This document shows positions 1 to 10,832 of a stretch of DNA of 64,000 nt, one piece after another (positions within the stretch are counted from its first letter, which is position 1; every line of letters starts with the position of its first letter). Location: assembly GCA_030762895.1 (NCBI GenBank), contig JAUPTC010000152.1, positions 1 to 64,000 on the forward strand. Reading direction: 5' to 3'. Origin of the DNA: Sophora flavescens. Lineage: Eukaryota; Streptophyta; Magnoliopsida; Fabales; Fabaceae. The notes under the pieces were generated by a model. It saw only the letters and a list, made by a program, of their open reading frames with translations, had not been told where the DNA came from and did no database searches. The position numbers and the translations under genes are program-made.

Positions 1-1029
1 ATGTGATACATGAGGGGATGCCTCCGGGTTGTGGCAACTGCAATGGGGATCATGACACTCAATTTTGCCCGCTGAATTTCCCTCAGGAACATGTGGACTC
101 ATGCCACAACTTTTATGACACTGTGCCCCAGAAAACTATCAGAGGAACAGACAAAATGACTACAATCAGAATCAGAATAGGGGGTACATGAGGAGAGACC
201 ATCCGGGTTTCGCATGGAGTAATGCTAGTGGTGGTCTAGCTGGGCAGCAACCTCAACAGGGTCTGAGGCCACACATAGGGATTCAGCAGCGCAATACTCA
301 GCAGGGTACTCCAGGGACTAGTCAAGTGCAAACAACAGATAGTGGAAGACAACCGTGGGAGCTGGCTGTTGAAAAGATGAGTGCAGCAGTGGAGAAATTG
401 TCAATTAACACGAACACTGCCATTGACAAGTTGGCGACTCATACAGGTTCAGCAATTCAGAATCTTGAGACACAAATAGCACAGCTCGCGAAGCAAATGA
501 ATGAGCGTCTTCCAGGCACTCTCCCAGGTGACACCGAGAACAACCCTAAGAGCCGAGTGCAATGCCGTGACCACTAGAAGCGGTAGAGTGCTGGAATCTA
601 ACAGGCGCACCTAGTTCTCCGGAAGTTGAGGTCTCGAACCATCCACATGTTGAGGAAGAACAACACGAGAAAGAAGAGGAGTTAGAAAGAGGTAAGGCAC
701 CGGAGCAAGGAGGGAGGTTAAAGCTTGTAGATGAAGAGTTCCGTAGAAAGAAGTGGGTAGAGCCCAAGGACCTCCCGTCCTACATGAAGGTACCATATCC
801 GGAAAGATTGAAGAAGCCTCAACAAGATAAACAGTTCAACAGATTCCTTGATGTCTTCCGCAAGCTTCAAATTAACATCCCATTTGCGGAAGCCCTGGAA
901 CAAATGCCATCGTATGCCCGGTTTATGAAGGAGCTTCTCACCAAGAAGCGGAGAATTGTGGATGAGGAGGCGGTTGCTTTGACCGAGGAGTGTAGTGCCA
1001 TTCTTCGAGAAAACTCCCTCCAAAGTTGA
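1..1029 (+). pseudogene. gag: Athila gag (C-terminal part), copy 1, frameshifted
   Basis: This is the 3' part of a gag gene; its capsid half lies before the window. The reading starts just upstream of a zinc knuckle of form CX2CX3HX4C (CGNCNGDHDTQFC, about 48-86), which would bind genomic RNA in the particle. A Q/N-rich linker, a helical stretch at about 350-510 and an acidic segment at about 640-700 follow. The reading frame breaks near 132, where one base is missing compared with copy 2, again near 545, and at about 1005-1020 before the protease. The segment 784-1029 (RFLDVFRKLQINIPFAEALE) is the conserved region between gag and protease in Athila-like elements. Confidence 0.85.
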
Positions 1030-2032
1030 AGGATCCGGTTCCTTTTCGATACCGTGTACTATTGGGGAGATGAATATAGGGAAGGCATTATGTGATCTAG
1101 GGGCAAGCATCAACTTGATGCCCCTCTCCATGATGAGGAAGTTGGGAATTAAGGAAGCCAAGGATACACGGATGTCACTCCAACTGGCCGATCGCTCCAT
1201 CAAATACCCCTATGGGGTTGTTGAAGACTTGCTAGTAAAGGTGGACAAATTCATATTTCCGGCAGATTTTGTGGTGCTTGATATGGATGAAGACGCCGAG
1301 ATCCCTCTCATATTGGGTAGGCCTTTCTTGGCCACCGGGCGTGCTTTGATTGATGTGCAACAAGGGAAGCTCACCCTCCGCGTGCAAGATGAGAATGTAG
1401 TCTTCAATGTCTTTGAAGCAATGAAGCACCCTGTGGAGAGGTCGGAAGTGTACCGGGTGGATTTTGTGGATGGTATTGTCAAGGAAGAGACCACTAGAGG
1501 AGCCCATGGTTCTGCACTTGCACAAGTGTTGGTAAAATCCCATGGTGATGATAGTGAGGAAGAAGACCCCTTGGGGGATGAGGACTATCTTGAATGTTTG
1601 AAACAGATGGAAGCCTTACCAAGTCTCCCAAGGGATGAATATGCAAAGGAGAAACTCAACAAGGAAGGCAATGAGGAAGATAGAAAGACACCGGAGTTGA
1701 AGCAACTCCCAAATCACTTGAGGTATGCATTCTTGGGGGAGGAGGGACAACATCCGGTGATCATTAGCAATGCCTTGAGAAAGGATGAAGAGGAGAAGCT
1801 GTTGAGAGTTCTTAGGGAACACAAATCCGCCATTGGGTGGAAGATTTCGGACCTAAAAGGTATAAGCCCTTCCCTATGCATGCATAAAATCTTGATGGAG
1901 GATGGTTATAAGCCGGTGGTTCAACCACAGAGACGGCTAAACCCCATCATGAAAGAAGCTGTGCGTAAGGAAGTGATTAAGCTTTTAGACGCCGGAATCA
2001 TCTACCCAATCTCGGATAGCAATCAAGGTTAG
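995..2032 (+). pseudogene. pol: Athila aspartic protease and start of reverse transcriptase, copy 1
   Basis: An open stretch of 345 codons. It contains the retropepsin active site CDLGASINLM (catalytic Asp at residue 34) and the downstream ILGRPFLATGRALIDV motif, followed by an acidic linker (about residues 180-240). It ends with the start of the RT domain (KPVVQPQRRLNPIMKEAVRK). The frame is lost at about 2022: here the sequence reads agcaatcaagg where copy 2 has agcaactggg. The upstream break at about 1005-1020 is shared with copies 2 and 3, so it predates the duplication. The protease would cut the Gag-Pol polyprotein inside the particle. Confidence 0.88.
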
Positions 2033-2042
2033 TCCGATTCAT

Positions 2043-3188
2043 GTGGTCCCAAAGAAGGGTGGAACAACCGTGGTGGCCAATGAAAACAATGAATTGATCC
2101 CAACAAGAACCATCACGGGGTGGAGAGTGTGCATCGACTACAGAAGATTAAATGAAGCAACAAGGAAGGATCATTTCCCTCTCCCCTTCATAGATCAAAT
2201 GCTTGAGAGGTTAGCCGGATATGAGTACTACTGTTTCTTGGATGGTTACTCCGGCTATAACCAGATTGTGGTGGATCCTCAAGACCAAGAGAAGACGGCT
2301 TTCACTTGTCCGTATGGAGTCTTTGCCTACAGGAGGATGCCCTTTGGATTGTGCAACGCCCCCGCTACTTTCCAAAGGTGCATGCTCTCTATTTTCTCGG
2401 ACATGGTGGAGAGATGCATTGAGGTGTTCATGGATGACTTCTCGGTCTTTGGGACCTCCTATGACAACTGTTTGAAGAACTTGACCTTGGTGCTTAAAAG
2501 GTGCCAAGATACTAACCTTGTGCTCAACTGGGAGAAATGCCACTTCATGGTCAAGGAAGGTATAGTCTTAGGGCACAAAGTCTCCCAACGGGGGATTGAG
2601 GTTGATAGGGCGAAGATTGAGTTGATTGAGAAGCTGCCCCCACCAACCAATGTGAAGGGGGTGAGGAGTTTTTTGGGGCATGCCGGGTTCTACCGGAGAT
2701 TCATCAAAGACTTCTCCAAAATCGCAAGGCCGCTTTGCGACCTTCTTGTGAAGGATGTATCCTTTGATTTTAATGATTCTTGTTTAAATGCCTTCACCGT
2801 TTTGAAAAATATGCTTGTCACCGCACCCATAATCACTGCACCTAATTGGAATTTGCCATTTGAAATCATGTGTGATGCTAGTGATTATGCGGTGGGGGCT
2901 GTTTTGGGGCAGAGGGTGGAAAAATTAGCTCGTGTTATTTATTATGCAAGTAAGGTTTTGAATGAGGCACAAGCTAATTATTCCACCACTGAAAAAGAAC
3001 TACTTGTTGTGGTGTTTGCTTTGGATAAGTTTAGATCCTACATCGTGGGGTCTAAGATTGTGGTTTTCACTGATCATGCGGCCATAAAACACTTGATGAC
3101 AAAACAAGAGGCCAAACCTAGATTAATTCGGTGGATTCTTCTTTTGCAGGAATTTGATCTCGAGATTAAGGACGGGGAAGGGATCTGA
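2043..3188 (+). pseudogene. pol: Athila reverse transcriptase and RNase H, copy 1
   Basis: A long open stretch of 381 codons holding most of RT and the RNase H domain. The polymerase active site is FMDD (residues 129-132, bases 2427-2438), with the upstream block YRRLNEATRKDHFPLPF and the block MPFGLCNAPATFQRC in the expected order. RNase H acidic residues are visible as CDAS (Asp278), EKELL (Glu319) and FTDH (Asp344). The frame is lost at about 3180, just before the integrase, by one inserted base relative to copy 2. The start at 2043 is only the first ATG after the upstream frameshift; in the polyprotein this segment continues from the protease. Confidence 0.92.
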
Positions 3189-4575
3189 CAATGGGGTGGC
3201 GGACCACTTATCTAGGTTGGTCAATCCCGACATCGAGGAGGAATTGTTAGACATCAAGGAAGAGTTTCCCGATGAAAAGCTGTTTGCACTTATTGAAAAT
3301 TCCCCTCCTTGGTTCGCGGATATGGCCAACTTCAAGTCTTCAAATGTGGTTCCGCAAGGTTGGACTAATCAACAGAGAAAGAAATTCTTCTCGGATGCAA
3401 AATATTATGTGTGGGAGGACCCCTATCTCTTCAAGCAGTGCTCGGATGGGATCCTCAGGAGGTGCATTCCCCATGACCAAATCGGAAACGTGTTGTGGCA
3501 TTGTCATAGCTCGGATTACGGTGGGCACTATGGGGGAAAGAAGACTGCAGAAAAGATCCTCCAAAGTGGTTTCTTTTGGCCAACGCTCTTCAAGGATGCC
3601 TACACCTTTGTTGAAAACTGTGATCGTTGCCAAAGGGCTGGCAATATTTCTAAGCGGCATGAACTCCCCTTGAATTGCATGCTCGAAGTAGAGCTCTTTG
3701 ATGTTTGGGGGATAGATTTCATGGGACCATTCCCACCCTCTTTCTCTTACCAATACATTTTGGTGGCTGTGGACTATGTGTCGAAGTGGGTGGAGGCAAT
3801 CCCAACAACCACAGATGATGCGCGGGTAGTCATGAATTTCTTGAGGCGCAATGTCTTCTCTAGGTTTGGGGTTCCAAGAGTGTTGATCAGTGATGGGGGA
3901 TCCCACTTTTGTAACAAGCAAATGCATAAGCTTCTCGAGAAGTATGGGGTCAAGCACAGAGTCTCTACTCCCTATCACCCCCAAACAAATGGGCAAGCAG
4001 AGGTATCCAACCGTGAGTTGAAGCGCATTCTCGAGAAAACTGTCAACTCCTCACGGAAGGACTGGTCAAGGAAATTGGATGATGCCCTATGGGCTTATAG
4101 GACCGCCTTCAAGACTCCAATTGGAAGGTCTCCCTACAATTTGGTGTTCGGAAAGGCATGCCACCTACCAGTGGAGTTGGAGGAGAAATCTTATTGGGCA
4201 ATAAGGGAGCTCAACTTTGACTTGACAAAGGCCGGAGAGAAGAGGTTGTTGGACTTGAATGAGTTGTCTGAGATCCGCATGCAAGCTTATGAGAACGCGA
4301 GAATCTACAAGGAGCGGACGAAAGCATGGCATGACAAGCACATCTTGCCTAGGAGGTTCGAGCCCGGGCAATTGGTGCTTCTGTATAATTCAAGGTTGAG
4401 GCTCTTCCCTGGGAAGCTGATATCAAGATGGTCGGGACCATACAAGATCCTACAAGTCTTCCCTCATGGGGCAGTGGAATTAGAAGGGACCTCTAGCAAC
4501 TTCAAGGTGAACGGGCACAGGTTAAAGCATTATCATGGGGAGTCAATCCCAACTGGAAAGCAAGTGTTTCTTTGA
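3154..4575 (+). pseudogene. pol: Athila integrase, copy 1 (long open frame)
   Basis: An open frame of 473 codons covering the linker after RNase H and the whole integrase. The zinc-binding region around residues 110-160 has the paired His and CDRC. The catalytic triad is Asp188 (GIDFMGP), Asp247 (ISDGG) and Glu283 (GQAEVSN), giving the D,D(35)E spacing. The C-terminal part (about residues 400-460) carries the GPYKILQVFPHGAVEL block; no chromodomain is present, as expected for Athila. The enzyme would insert the cDNA into the host genome. The frame ends naturally at 4575, and no env-like ORF follows. Confidence 0.92.
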
Positions 4576-4600
4576 ATTAACCCTTTGGGGTGTCTTGAGT

Positions 4601-4645
4601 CAGGCTCGGGACGTTAAACAAGCGCTACTTGGGTGGCAACCCAAG
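4601..4645 (+). promoter_or_regulatory. Conserved hairpin element after pol
   Basis: The block CAGGCTCGGGACGTTAAACA is followed by a stem of CTTGGGT and ACCCAAG around the loop GGCA (4628-4645). The same block and hairpin recur at 13211-13255 and, in the pol-less element, at 23918-23961. It is kept even where everything between gag and this point has been lost, which suggests a cis-acting RNA role; what that role is cannot be told from sequence. Confidence 0.6.
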
Positions 4646-6058
4646 CTAGGTACCCTCTCTTTTCCTCACTCTTGTTTTTGTTTTTGTTTTTTTTTTTTTT
4701 TAGTTTGTTTGGTTTTTGTTTGTCACTCTTGAATAATTTGAGAAGATCAAGAGTTGTTGTATGAATGTCGTGTCGGCAAGCTTGTTGGATGTTAATTGAA
4801 TTGAGCATGATTGATTGCATGAATTACTTGATCATTGATGATTTCCCCTAGGTTCAAGTAATAGAAAAGTTGATCCCCACTAAAAATTGAAAATTGAACT
4901 ACGAGATGTATTATGATTGCTTGATTTATGATAAGTTTGGGGTGAAGGGGTGCACACACTAGGAATCGTATCTCGGTCAAACAATTTGCAAAATGTCCAG
5001 GTGAGGAATTTGAGCCTCCAACTCTGTTTTTGAATGTGAGAATCACTGTTAAGTTGCACTTTCCCGAATTTGCTTGAATCTCTATATGGTTTGCATGATT
5101 ATGTGTTGCATCAAATGATTTAGGCAATTTTCTTTGAATTAACTACTTGGCCTGAAATGAACCATCCCTAATGCATGTTCCATAGTTAGCCAAATTGAGC
5201 CCAATTGACCTATTGTTTCTTGATGACCCTACATTACGAGCCAAAATCTGAAAAACCATGTTAACCCAATCTTAGGATTAGGAGAGCATGGAAATGAGCA
5301 AGAGAAAGGTTGTGAGAAACTAAGTTTGGGGTGGCTACAAGGTGTGTGTCATATTGGGATGAGAAAAAGAAAATAAAGGTTGACCCAAGGCAAAAAGAAA
5401 AAGAAAAGAAAAGAAGAAAACAAAAAAAAAAAAAATTGCCAAAAGAAATGGGGCAAAACAAAAATAATATCAAGGAAAAGGTTGTAGTCACCCGAGCCCA
5501 AATGAAAAATGGAAAGAAAGGAATTTGAGTGGAAAAATGTGTTTAATGCTCATGCTCTCTTAGTTCCTAGGGACTTAAACCTAAATATCCTTGATTATCC
5601 TACCCTCAGCCAGGCCCCATTACAACCTTTAAAAGACCTTTTGATGTTGCATGCATGTTTTCGTGGGAACTATGTTTGAGATGAAAATCAAATTCATGGG
5701 AAGTGCTCTTGATAAGTGAAATTGAGTGAAAAAGTTGAAAGCCTAGACAAACTTGAGCGAACGAGTGAAATACTAAATGCCCTTGTGAGGAAGGCAATTG
5801 TTTGAAATAGGTGATCTTCCTTTGTGTGTATCTTTGAGCCTCAACTTAGAGTAATGATGGCATGAATGATAATTTCTCAATTGTTTAAAGTAGATGAATG
5901 TGGGGACTACATTGATAAAAAAGGGAGGGGGGAATCAAAGAAGAAAAATTGTTTTGTAAGGTCGCATGAAATTTGTGCGAAATTGATTAGATCTTTCAAG
6001 CTTGCCAAGTCTTGAGTCGTTTTTGAGTTTTAAGCTTGCTTGGGGACAAGCAAGGTTT

Positions 6059-6073
6059 AAGTTTGGGGTATTT
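6059..6073 (+). promoter_or_regulatory. Polypurine tract of Athila copy 1
   Basis: AAGTTTGGGGTATTT lies directly before the LTR start TGATAAG and would prime plus-strand synthesis. The run is short and interrupted by T residues. The same sequence precedes LTR B (14669-14683); LTR E is preceded by the GTGTTTT form (25354-25368). Confidence 0.6.
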
Positions 6074-6331
6074 TGATAAGCCTCTGGCTTATCTAGTTTT
6101 ATGACTAGATGAACTAGGGTTTATATGCCAATTTATTCGAGTTCACTCTCGATTTCGCCCGAATTTGCCTTGTTTTGTTCCTAAGTTGGACTTTGACTCG
6201 TTTTGCGTCTTCTGTGTAGTTTTTAGGTTATTTTGGATAGAATTACGCTTGTGGTTGCTTGTGTTGTTTTCAGATCCATAAGTGAAGCTTTAAGAGTTAA
6301 GAAAAGTGAAGAATATGAGCCAGACAGAGCC

Positions 6332-6696
6332 CATCACGGCTGGCCGTGATGACCATCACGGCCATGATCAGCGAGCGAGAAGGGCAAAAGTCGGAAAGCA
6401 TCACGGCCTAGCCGTGATGTATATCACGGCCGTGACCTAAAACCCACACAAGTCAGAAGCTGTCACGGCCTAGCCGTGATGTCTATCACGGCCGTGACAA
6501 TCCAGGAGACAAAAGTCAGAACCTTTCACGACCTGGCCGTGACACCCGTCACGGGCGTGACAGAACAGATGGTGGAGACAGAAGCTATCACGGCCTAGCC
6601 GTGATGAGGCTCACGACCGTGATGTTCAAGATTTGAAAGCGCGCCCAACCCAGAATGCGTCACGGCCTGGCCGTGATGGCCATCATGGCCGTGACG
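6332..6696. repeat. Paired-palindrome array in LTR A
   Basis: Six modules, each made of a long palindrome (type TCACGGCCTAGCCGTGA), a 3-4 base spacer and a short palindrome (type TCACGGCCGTGA), spread over about 365 bp directly upstream of the TATA box. Individual copies vary at the centre and by CG-to-CA or CG-to-TG changes. Position and regularity suggest transcription-factor binding sites in U3; that function is inferred. Short ORFs predicted here are artefacts of the repeats. Confidence 0.75.
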
Positions 6697-6707
6697 CGTG
6701 GCCTCCC

Positions 6708-6715
6708 TATAAATA
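6708..6715 (+). promoter_or_regulatory. TATA box of LTR A
   Basis: TATAAATA lies between the palindrome array and the presumed R region, in the context CTCCCTATAAATAGAGCAG. The same box is in LTR B at 15319-15326 and, inverted, in LTR C at 19824-19831. Confidence 0.75.
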
Positions 6716-7553
6716 GAGCAGATCAGAACAGATTTGAGGAGTTTTTGGATCAGAATTTTTCAGAGACTTTTTGTAACCCTATTTCTGGGATTTCTTCTTC
6801 TCTTCTTTTCTCTTAATTCATAGGCTTAGGATGAATTCCAATTGTACGTTCGTTGTTGTTACGGACATGAGGAACTAATCCTCTTGTCTAAGGGATCGAT
6901 GAAGCCACCCATGGCGGCATAGTATTAATGTAATGTAATTCTCTCTCCTTTAATTCAATTATGATTTTCCAATTCTGTTTTCATTGTGTCGATTATATGC
7001 TAGCGTGATCGACTAGTTAAGCGTGTTGAGGCCTAGCGGCAATTCGCGTTTCAGAACTTGAATTGGGAACATCGGTCGAGTATTGCACGAGTGAATAGGA
7101 GATCGGTGCAACCTATAGGGAACAAGAATTAATAGAATTTGAGATTAGGGTTAAGAGACCTAGCAAGTAATTAACCCAAATCATCGAATACGTCCTAATG
7201 AGCACGGAAGTGGATTTAGGAAAATTTAGGGGTCCCGGTTGACATTAAAATTGAACTTAGGGAGGAGAATATCATCACTTGGGTACTTTGCATGAGTGGG
7301 TAGGTGGATTCGAAACCTTGGATGCTTTTATTTCTGAAATTAATCACCCGTAGCTTTAATTGATTTGATTCTTGAATTTGCAATCTCAATCTCTTTCTAT
7401 CAACCTCCTTCTATTGCTTAACTATCGTATCGGATTTCTTGACAATTTAGTCGAATTGGTAACCCAATCCTTGTGTTCGACCTCGGTAGAATACTACCGT
7501 GTTTTTATTACTTACGACGACCCGGTACACTTGCCGGAGTCACAACAAGTTTT

Positions 7554-7571
7554 TGGCGCCGTTGCCGGGGA
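7554..7571 (+). promoter_or_regulatory. Primer-binding site, tRNA-Asp type
   Basis: TGGCGCCGTTGCCGGGGA starts six bases after the end of LTR A and begins with the TGG that pairs with a tRNA CCA end. From established knowledge this is the tRNA-Asp primer site of plant Athila-type elements. Other copies here are at 18967-18984 (inverted), 22726-22743, and a two-mismatch copy at 32916-32933 (inverted). Confidence 0.88.
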
Positions 7572-7713
7572 TTGGCACAACCAATTTTCCTAATTTTTAG
7601 GAAAATTCGGCTATTTGGTTAAGCTGACTTTTAGTTTTATTTTCTTTTATTTAATTGTTATTATTTTTTTTTCTCTGCTTCTTTGATTCCACTTGGTCTT
7701 TGCCTGTTTTTGT

Positions 7714-9638
7714 ATGCGAGGTACCCTCCTACAAGAGGACTTGCTATTTGATTCCGAGATCACCAGGACCGAGCGGCAGTTAAGGAAAGAAGCCAGGGAA
7801 CGGAAAAGAATTGAAGGAATTAAAATAGAGGGCATGGCTGAAGAAAATCCTCCTCCTCCTCCCCCTCGTTACAAGCCTCTCTTCGAGTACGATCTACCAA
7901 ACTTGGAGGATTGTGCTTCTTCTATTGTGAGGGGCAACTTGAATACAGACTCCTTCAGAGTGGAAGGGTGTGTCACAGCCCAGATCCGCGAGAATCAATT
8001 TGATGGCAGTGGCAAACAAGATCCGCATAGACACATCACTCGCTTCCTTGAAGCCTGTGACTTACAGAAGACAAGAGGAGTCTCACAGGATGAGTTTCGC
8101 TTGCGACTTTTCCCCCTCTCTCTTAGGGATGTCGCTCGCGATTGGGTTGCTGATTTGGATAGGAACAGCATCGAGAACTTGGGAGCGGATGGCACGAAGT
8201 TCCTAACCAAGTACTTTCCTCCTCGAAGGCGGCACAAGCAAGAATAGCCGTTACATCTTTCAGGCAGACGGAGGATGAAACTTACAATGAAGCGTGGGAG
8301 AGATACAATGGTTTATTGAGAAGATGCCCTTCAGCGTTCTTTGACCCCGTCTCTAAAGTTCAACATTTCTTTAACGGGTTAAGGGGACGCTATCAGATGA
8401 ACTGTGATGCCGCAGCTGGCGGTTCTTTCTCATATTTATCGGCTGAGGATGGATGGGCATTATTGGAAAAAATGTCATATAATGATTACAACCGTGGAAG
8501 GGAAACCTCAAATGGAATCGGTTAAGGGCAATGGAGGCCATTCTTGAGCAAAAGCAGATTGTTGAAGATGCAGATTGAAGCTTTGTGTGGGAACAAGAGG
8601 GTTAATGTGATACATGAGGGGATGCCTCCGGGTTGTGGCAACTGCAATGGGGATCATGACACTCAATTTTGCCCGCTGAATTTCCCTCAGGAACATGTGG
8701 ACTCATGCCACAACTTTTATGACACTGTGCCCCAGAATAACTATCAGAGGAACAGACAAAATGACTACAATCAGAATCAGAATAGGGGGTACATGAGGAG
8801 AGACCATCCGGGTTTCGCATGGAGTAATGCTAGTGGTGGTCTAGCTGGGCAGCAACCTCAACGAGTGTCCGAGGCCACACATAGGGATTCAGCGGCGCAA
8901 TACTCGGCAGGTACTCCGGGGACTAGTCAAGTGCAAACAACGAGATAGTGGAAGACAACCGTGGGAGCTGTTTGTTGAAAAGATGAGTGCGGGAGTGGAG
9001 AAATTGTCAATTAACACGAACACTTGCCATTGACAAGTTGGCGACTCATACAGGTTCAGCAATTCAGAATCTTGAGACACAAATAGCACAGCTCATGAAG
9101 CAAATGAATGAGCGTCTTCCGAGGCACTCTCCCGGGTGACACGAGAACAACCCTAAGAGCCGAGTGCAATGCCGTGACCACTAGAAGCGGTAGAGTGCTG
9201 GAATCTAACAGGGCGCACCTAGTTCTCCGGAAGTTGAGGTCTCGAACCATCCACATGTTGAGGAAGAACAACCCGAGAAAGAAGAGGAGTTAGAAAGAGG
9301 TAAGGCACCGGAGCAAGGAGGGAGGTTAAAGCTTGTAGATGAAGAGTTCAGTAGAAAGAAGTGGGTAGAGCCCAAGGACCTCCCGTCCTACATGAAGGTA
9401 CCATATCCAGGAAAGATTGAAGAAGCCTCAACAAGATAAACAGTTCAACAGATTCCTTGATGTCTTCCGCAAGCTTCAAATTAACATCCCATTTGCGGAA
9501 GCCCTGGAACAAATGCCATCGTATGCCCGGTTTATGAAGGAGCTTCTCACCAAGAAGCGGAGAATTGTGGATGAGGAGGCGGTTGCTTTGGCCGAGGAGT
9601 GTAGTGCCATTCTTCGAGAAAACTCCCTCCAAAGTTGA
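7714..9638 (+). pseudogene. gag: Athila gag, copy 2, frameshifted
   Basis: The start is taken at the ATG of MRGTLLQEDLLFDSEITR (7714), about 140 bases after the primer site; the open frame extends a little upstream but without an ATG. Residues 1-178 are continuous and include a proline run and the retrotransposon-gag (capsid) block RLFPLSLRDVARDW. The frame breaks at about 8226 by loss of one base relative to copy 3, then again around 8525 and 8865. The zinc knuckle CGNCNGDHDTQFC is intact near 8640-8680. The 3' part (8860-9640) has many single-base insertions not seen in copy 1. Confidence 0.85.
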
Positions 9639-10832
9639 AGGATCCCGGTTCCTTTTCGATAGTGTACTATTGGGGAGATGAATATAGGGAAGGCATTATG
9701 TGATCTAGGGGCAAGCATCAACTTGATGCCCCTCTCCATGATGAGGAAGTTGGGAATTAAGGAAGCCAAGGATACACGGATGTCACTCCAACTCGGCCGA
9801 TCGCTCCATCAAATACCCCTATGGGGTTGTTGAAGACTTGCTAGTAAAGGTGGACAAATTCATATTTCCGGCAGATTTTGTGGTGCTTGATATGGATGAA
9901 GACGCCGAGATCCCTCTCATATTGGGTAGGCCTTTCTTGGCCACGGGCGTGCTTTGATTGATGTGCAACAAGGGAAGCTCACCCTCCGCGTGCAAGATGA
10001 GAATGTAGTCTTCAATGTCTTTGAAGCAATGAAGCACCCTGTGGAGAGGTCGGAAGTGTACCGGGTGGATTTTGTGGATGGTATTGTCAAGGAAGAGACC
10101 ACTAGAGGAGCCCATGGTTCTGCACTTGCACAAGTGTTGGTAAAATCCCATGGTGATGATAGTGAGGAAGAAGACCCCTTGGGGGATGAGGACTATCTTG
10201 AATGTTTGAAACAGATGGAAGCCTTACCAAGTCTCCCAAGGGATGAATATGCAAAGGAGAAACTCAACAAGGAAGGCAATGAGGAAGATAGAAAGACACC
10301 GGAGTTGAAGCAACTCCCAAATCACTTGAGGTATGCATTCTTGGGGGAGGAGGGACAACATCCGGTGATCATTAGCAATGCCTTGAGAAAGGATGAAGAG
10401 GAGAAGCTGTTGAGAGTTCTTAGGGAACACAAATCCGCCATTGGGTGGAAGATTTCGGACCTAAAAGGTATAAGCCCTTCCCTATGCATGCATAAAATCT
10501 TGATGGAGGATGGTTATAAGCCGGTGGTTCAACCATAGAGACGGCTAAACCCCATCATGAAAGAAGCTGTGCGTAAGGAAGTGATTAAGCTTTTAGACAC
10601 CGGAATCATCTACCCAATCTCGGATAGCAACTGGGTTAGTCCGATTCATGTGGTCCCAAAGAAGGGTGGAACAACCGTGGTGGCCAATGAAAACAATGAA
10701 TTGATCCCAACAAGAACCATCACGGGGTGGAGAGTGTGCATCGACTACAGAAGATTAAATGAAGCAACAAGGAAGGATCATTTCCCTCTCCCCTTCATAG
10801 ATCAAATGCTTGAGAGGTTAGCCAGGATATGA
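9639..10832 (+). pseudogene. pol: Athila protease and N-terminal RT, copy 2
   Basis: Matches copy 1 at 1029-2225. The retropepsin region around 9700-9730 is in a broken frame, and an open stretch resumes at 9954. A CAG codon has become TAG at 10536-10538. Another frameshift lies at about 10823, where the sequence reads gccaggatat against gccggatat in copy 1. Between these the RT start is kept, including the tryptophan of SDSNWVSPIHVVPKKGG, which is lost in copy 1. Confidence 0.85.

Larger units (their letters stand above)
4576..6073 (+). other. 3' non-coding region of Athila copy 1
   Basis: About 1.5 kb between the integrase stop and LTR A, with no supported ORF. The K-rich frame at 5331-5528 is a poly-A-rich, low-complexity stretch. 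Two features recur: a hairpin at 4628-4645 just after pol, and the motif AAGTTTGGGGT at 4933-4943, 5322-5332 and 6059-6069, the last being the likely polypurine tract. In many Athila elements this interval holds an env-like gene; here it is missing or unrecognisable. Confidence 0.75.
6074..7547 (+). repeat. Athila LTR A
   Basis: A 1474-bp LTR running from TGATAAGCC to GTCACAACA, bounded by the polypurine tract on the left and the primer-binding site on the right. It begins with two adjacent hairpins, has a paired-palindrome array at 6332-6696 and a TATA box at 6708-6715. LTR B is nearly identical, and LTR C is an inverted copy. It is at once the 3' LTR of copy 1 and the 5' LTR of copy 2. Confidence 0.95.

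Noticed and set aside
718..1543. Minus-strand ORFs opposite gag and protease
   Set aside because: They mirror the coding strand of the Athila polyprotein and have no domain of their own.
5331..5528. A lysine-rich 65-codon ORF after pol
   Set aside because: It is an A-rich low-complexity tract whose length differs between copies 1 and 2.
4576..6073. An env-like gene, as found in some Athila elements
   Set aside because: No open frame over about 80 codons and no transmembrane pattern; the same interval in copy 2 and in the nested element is also non-coding.
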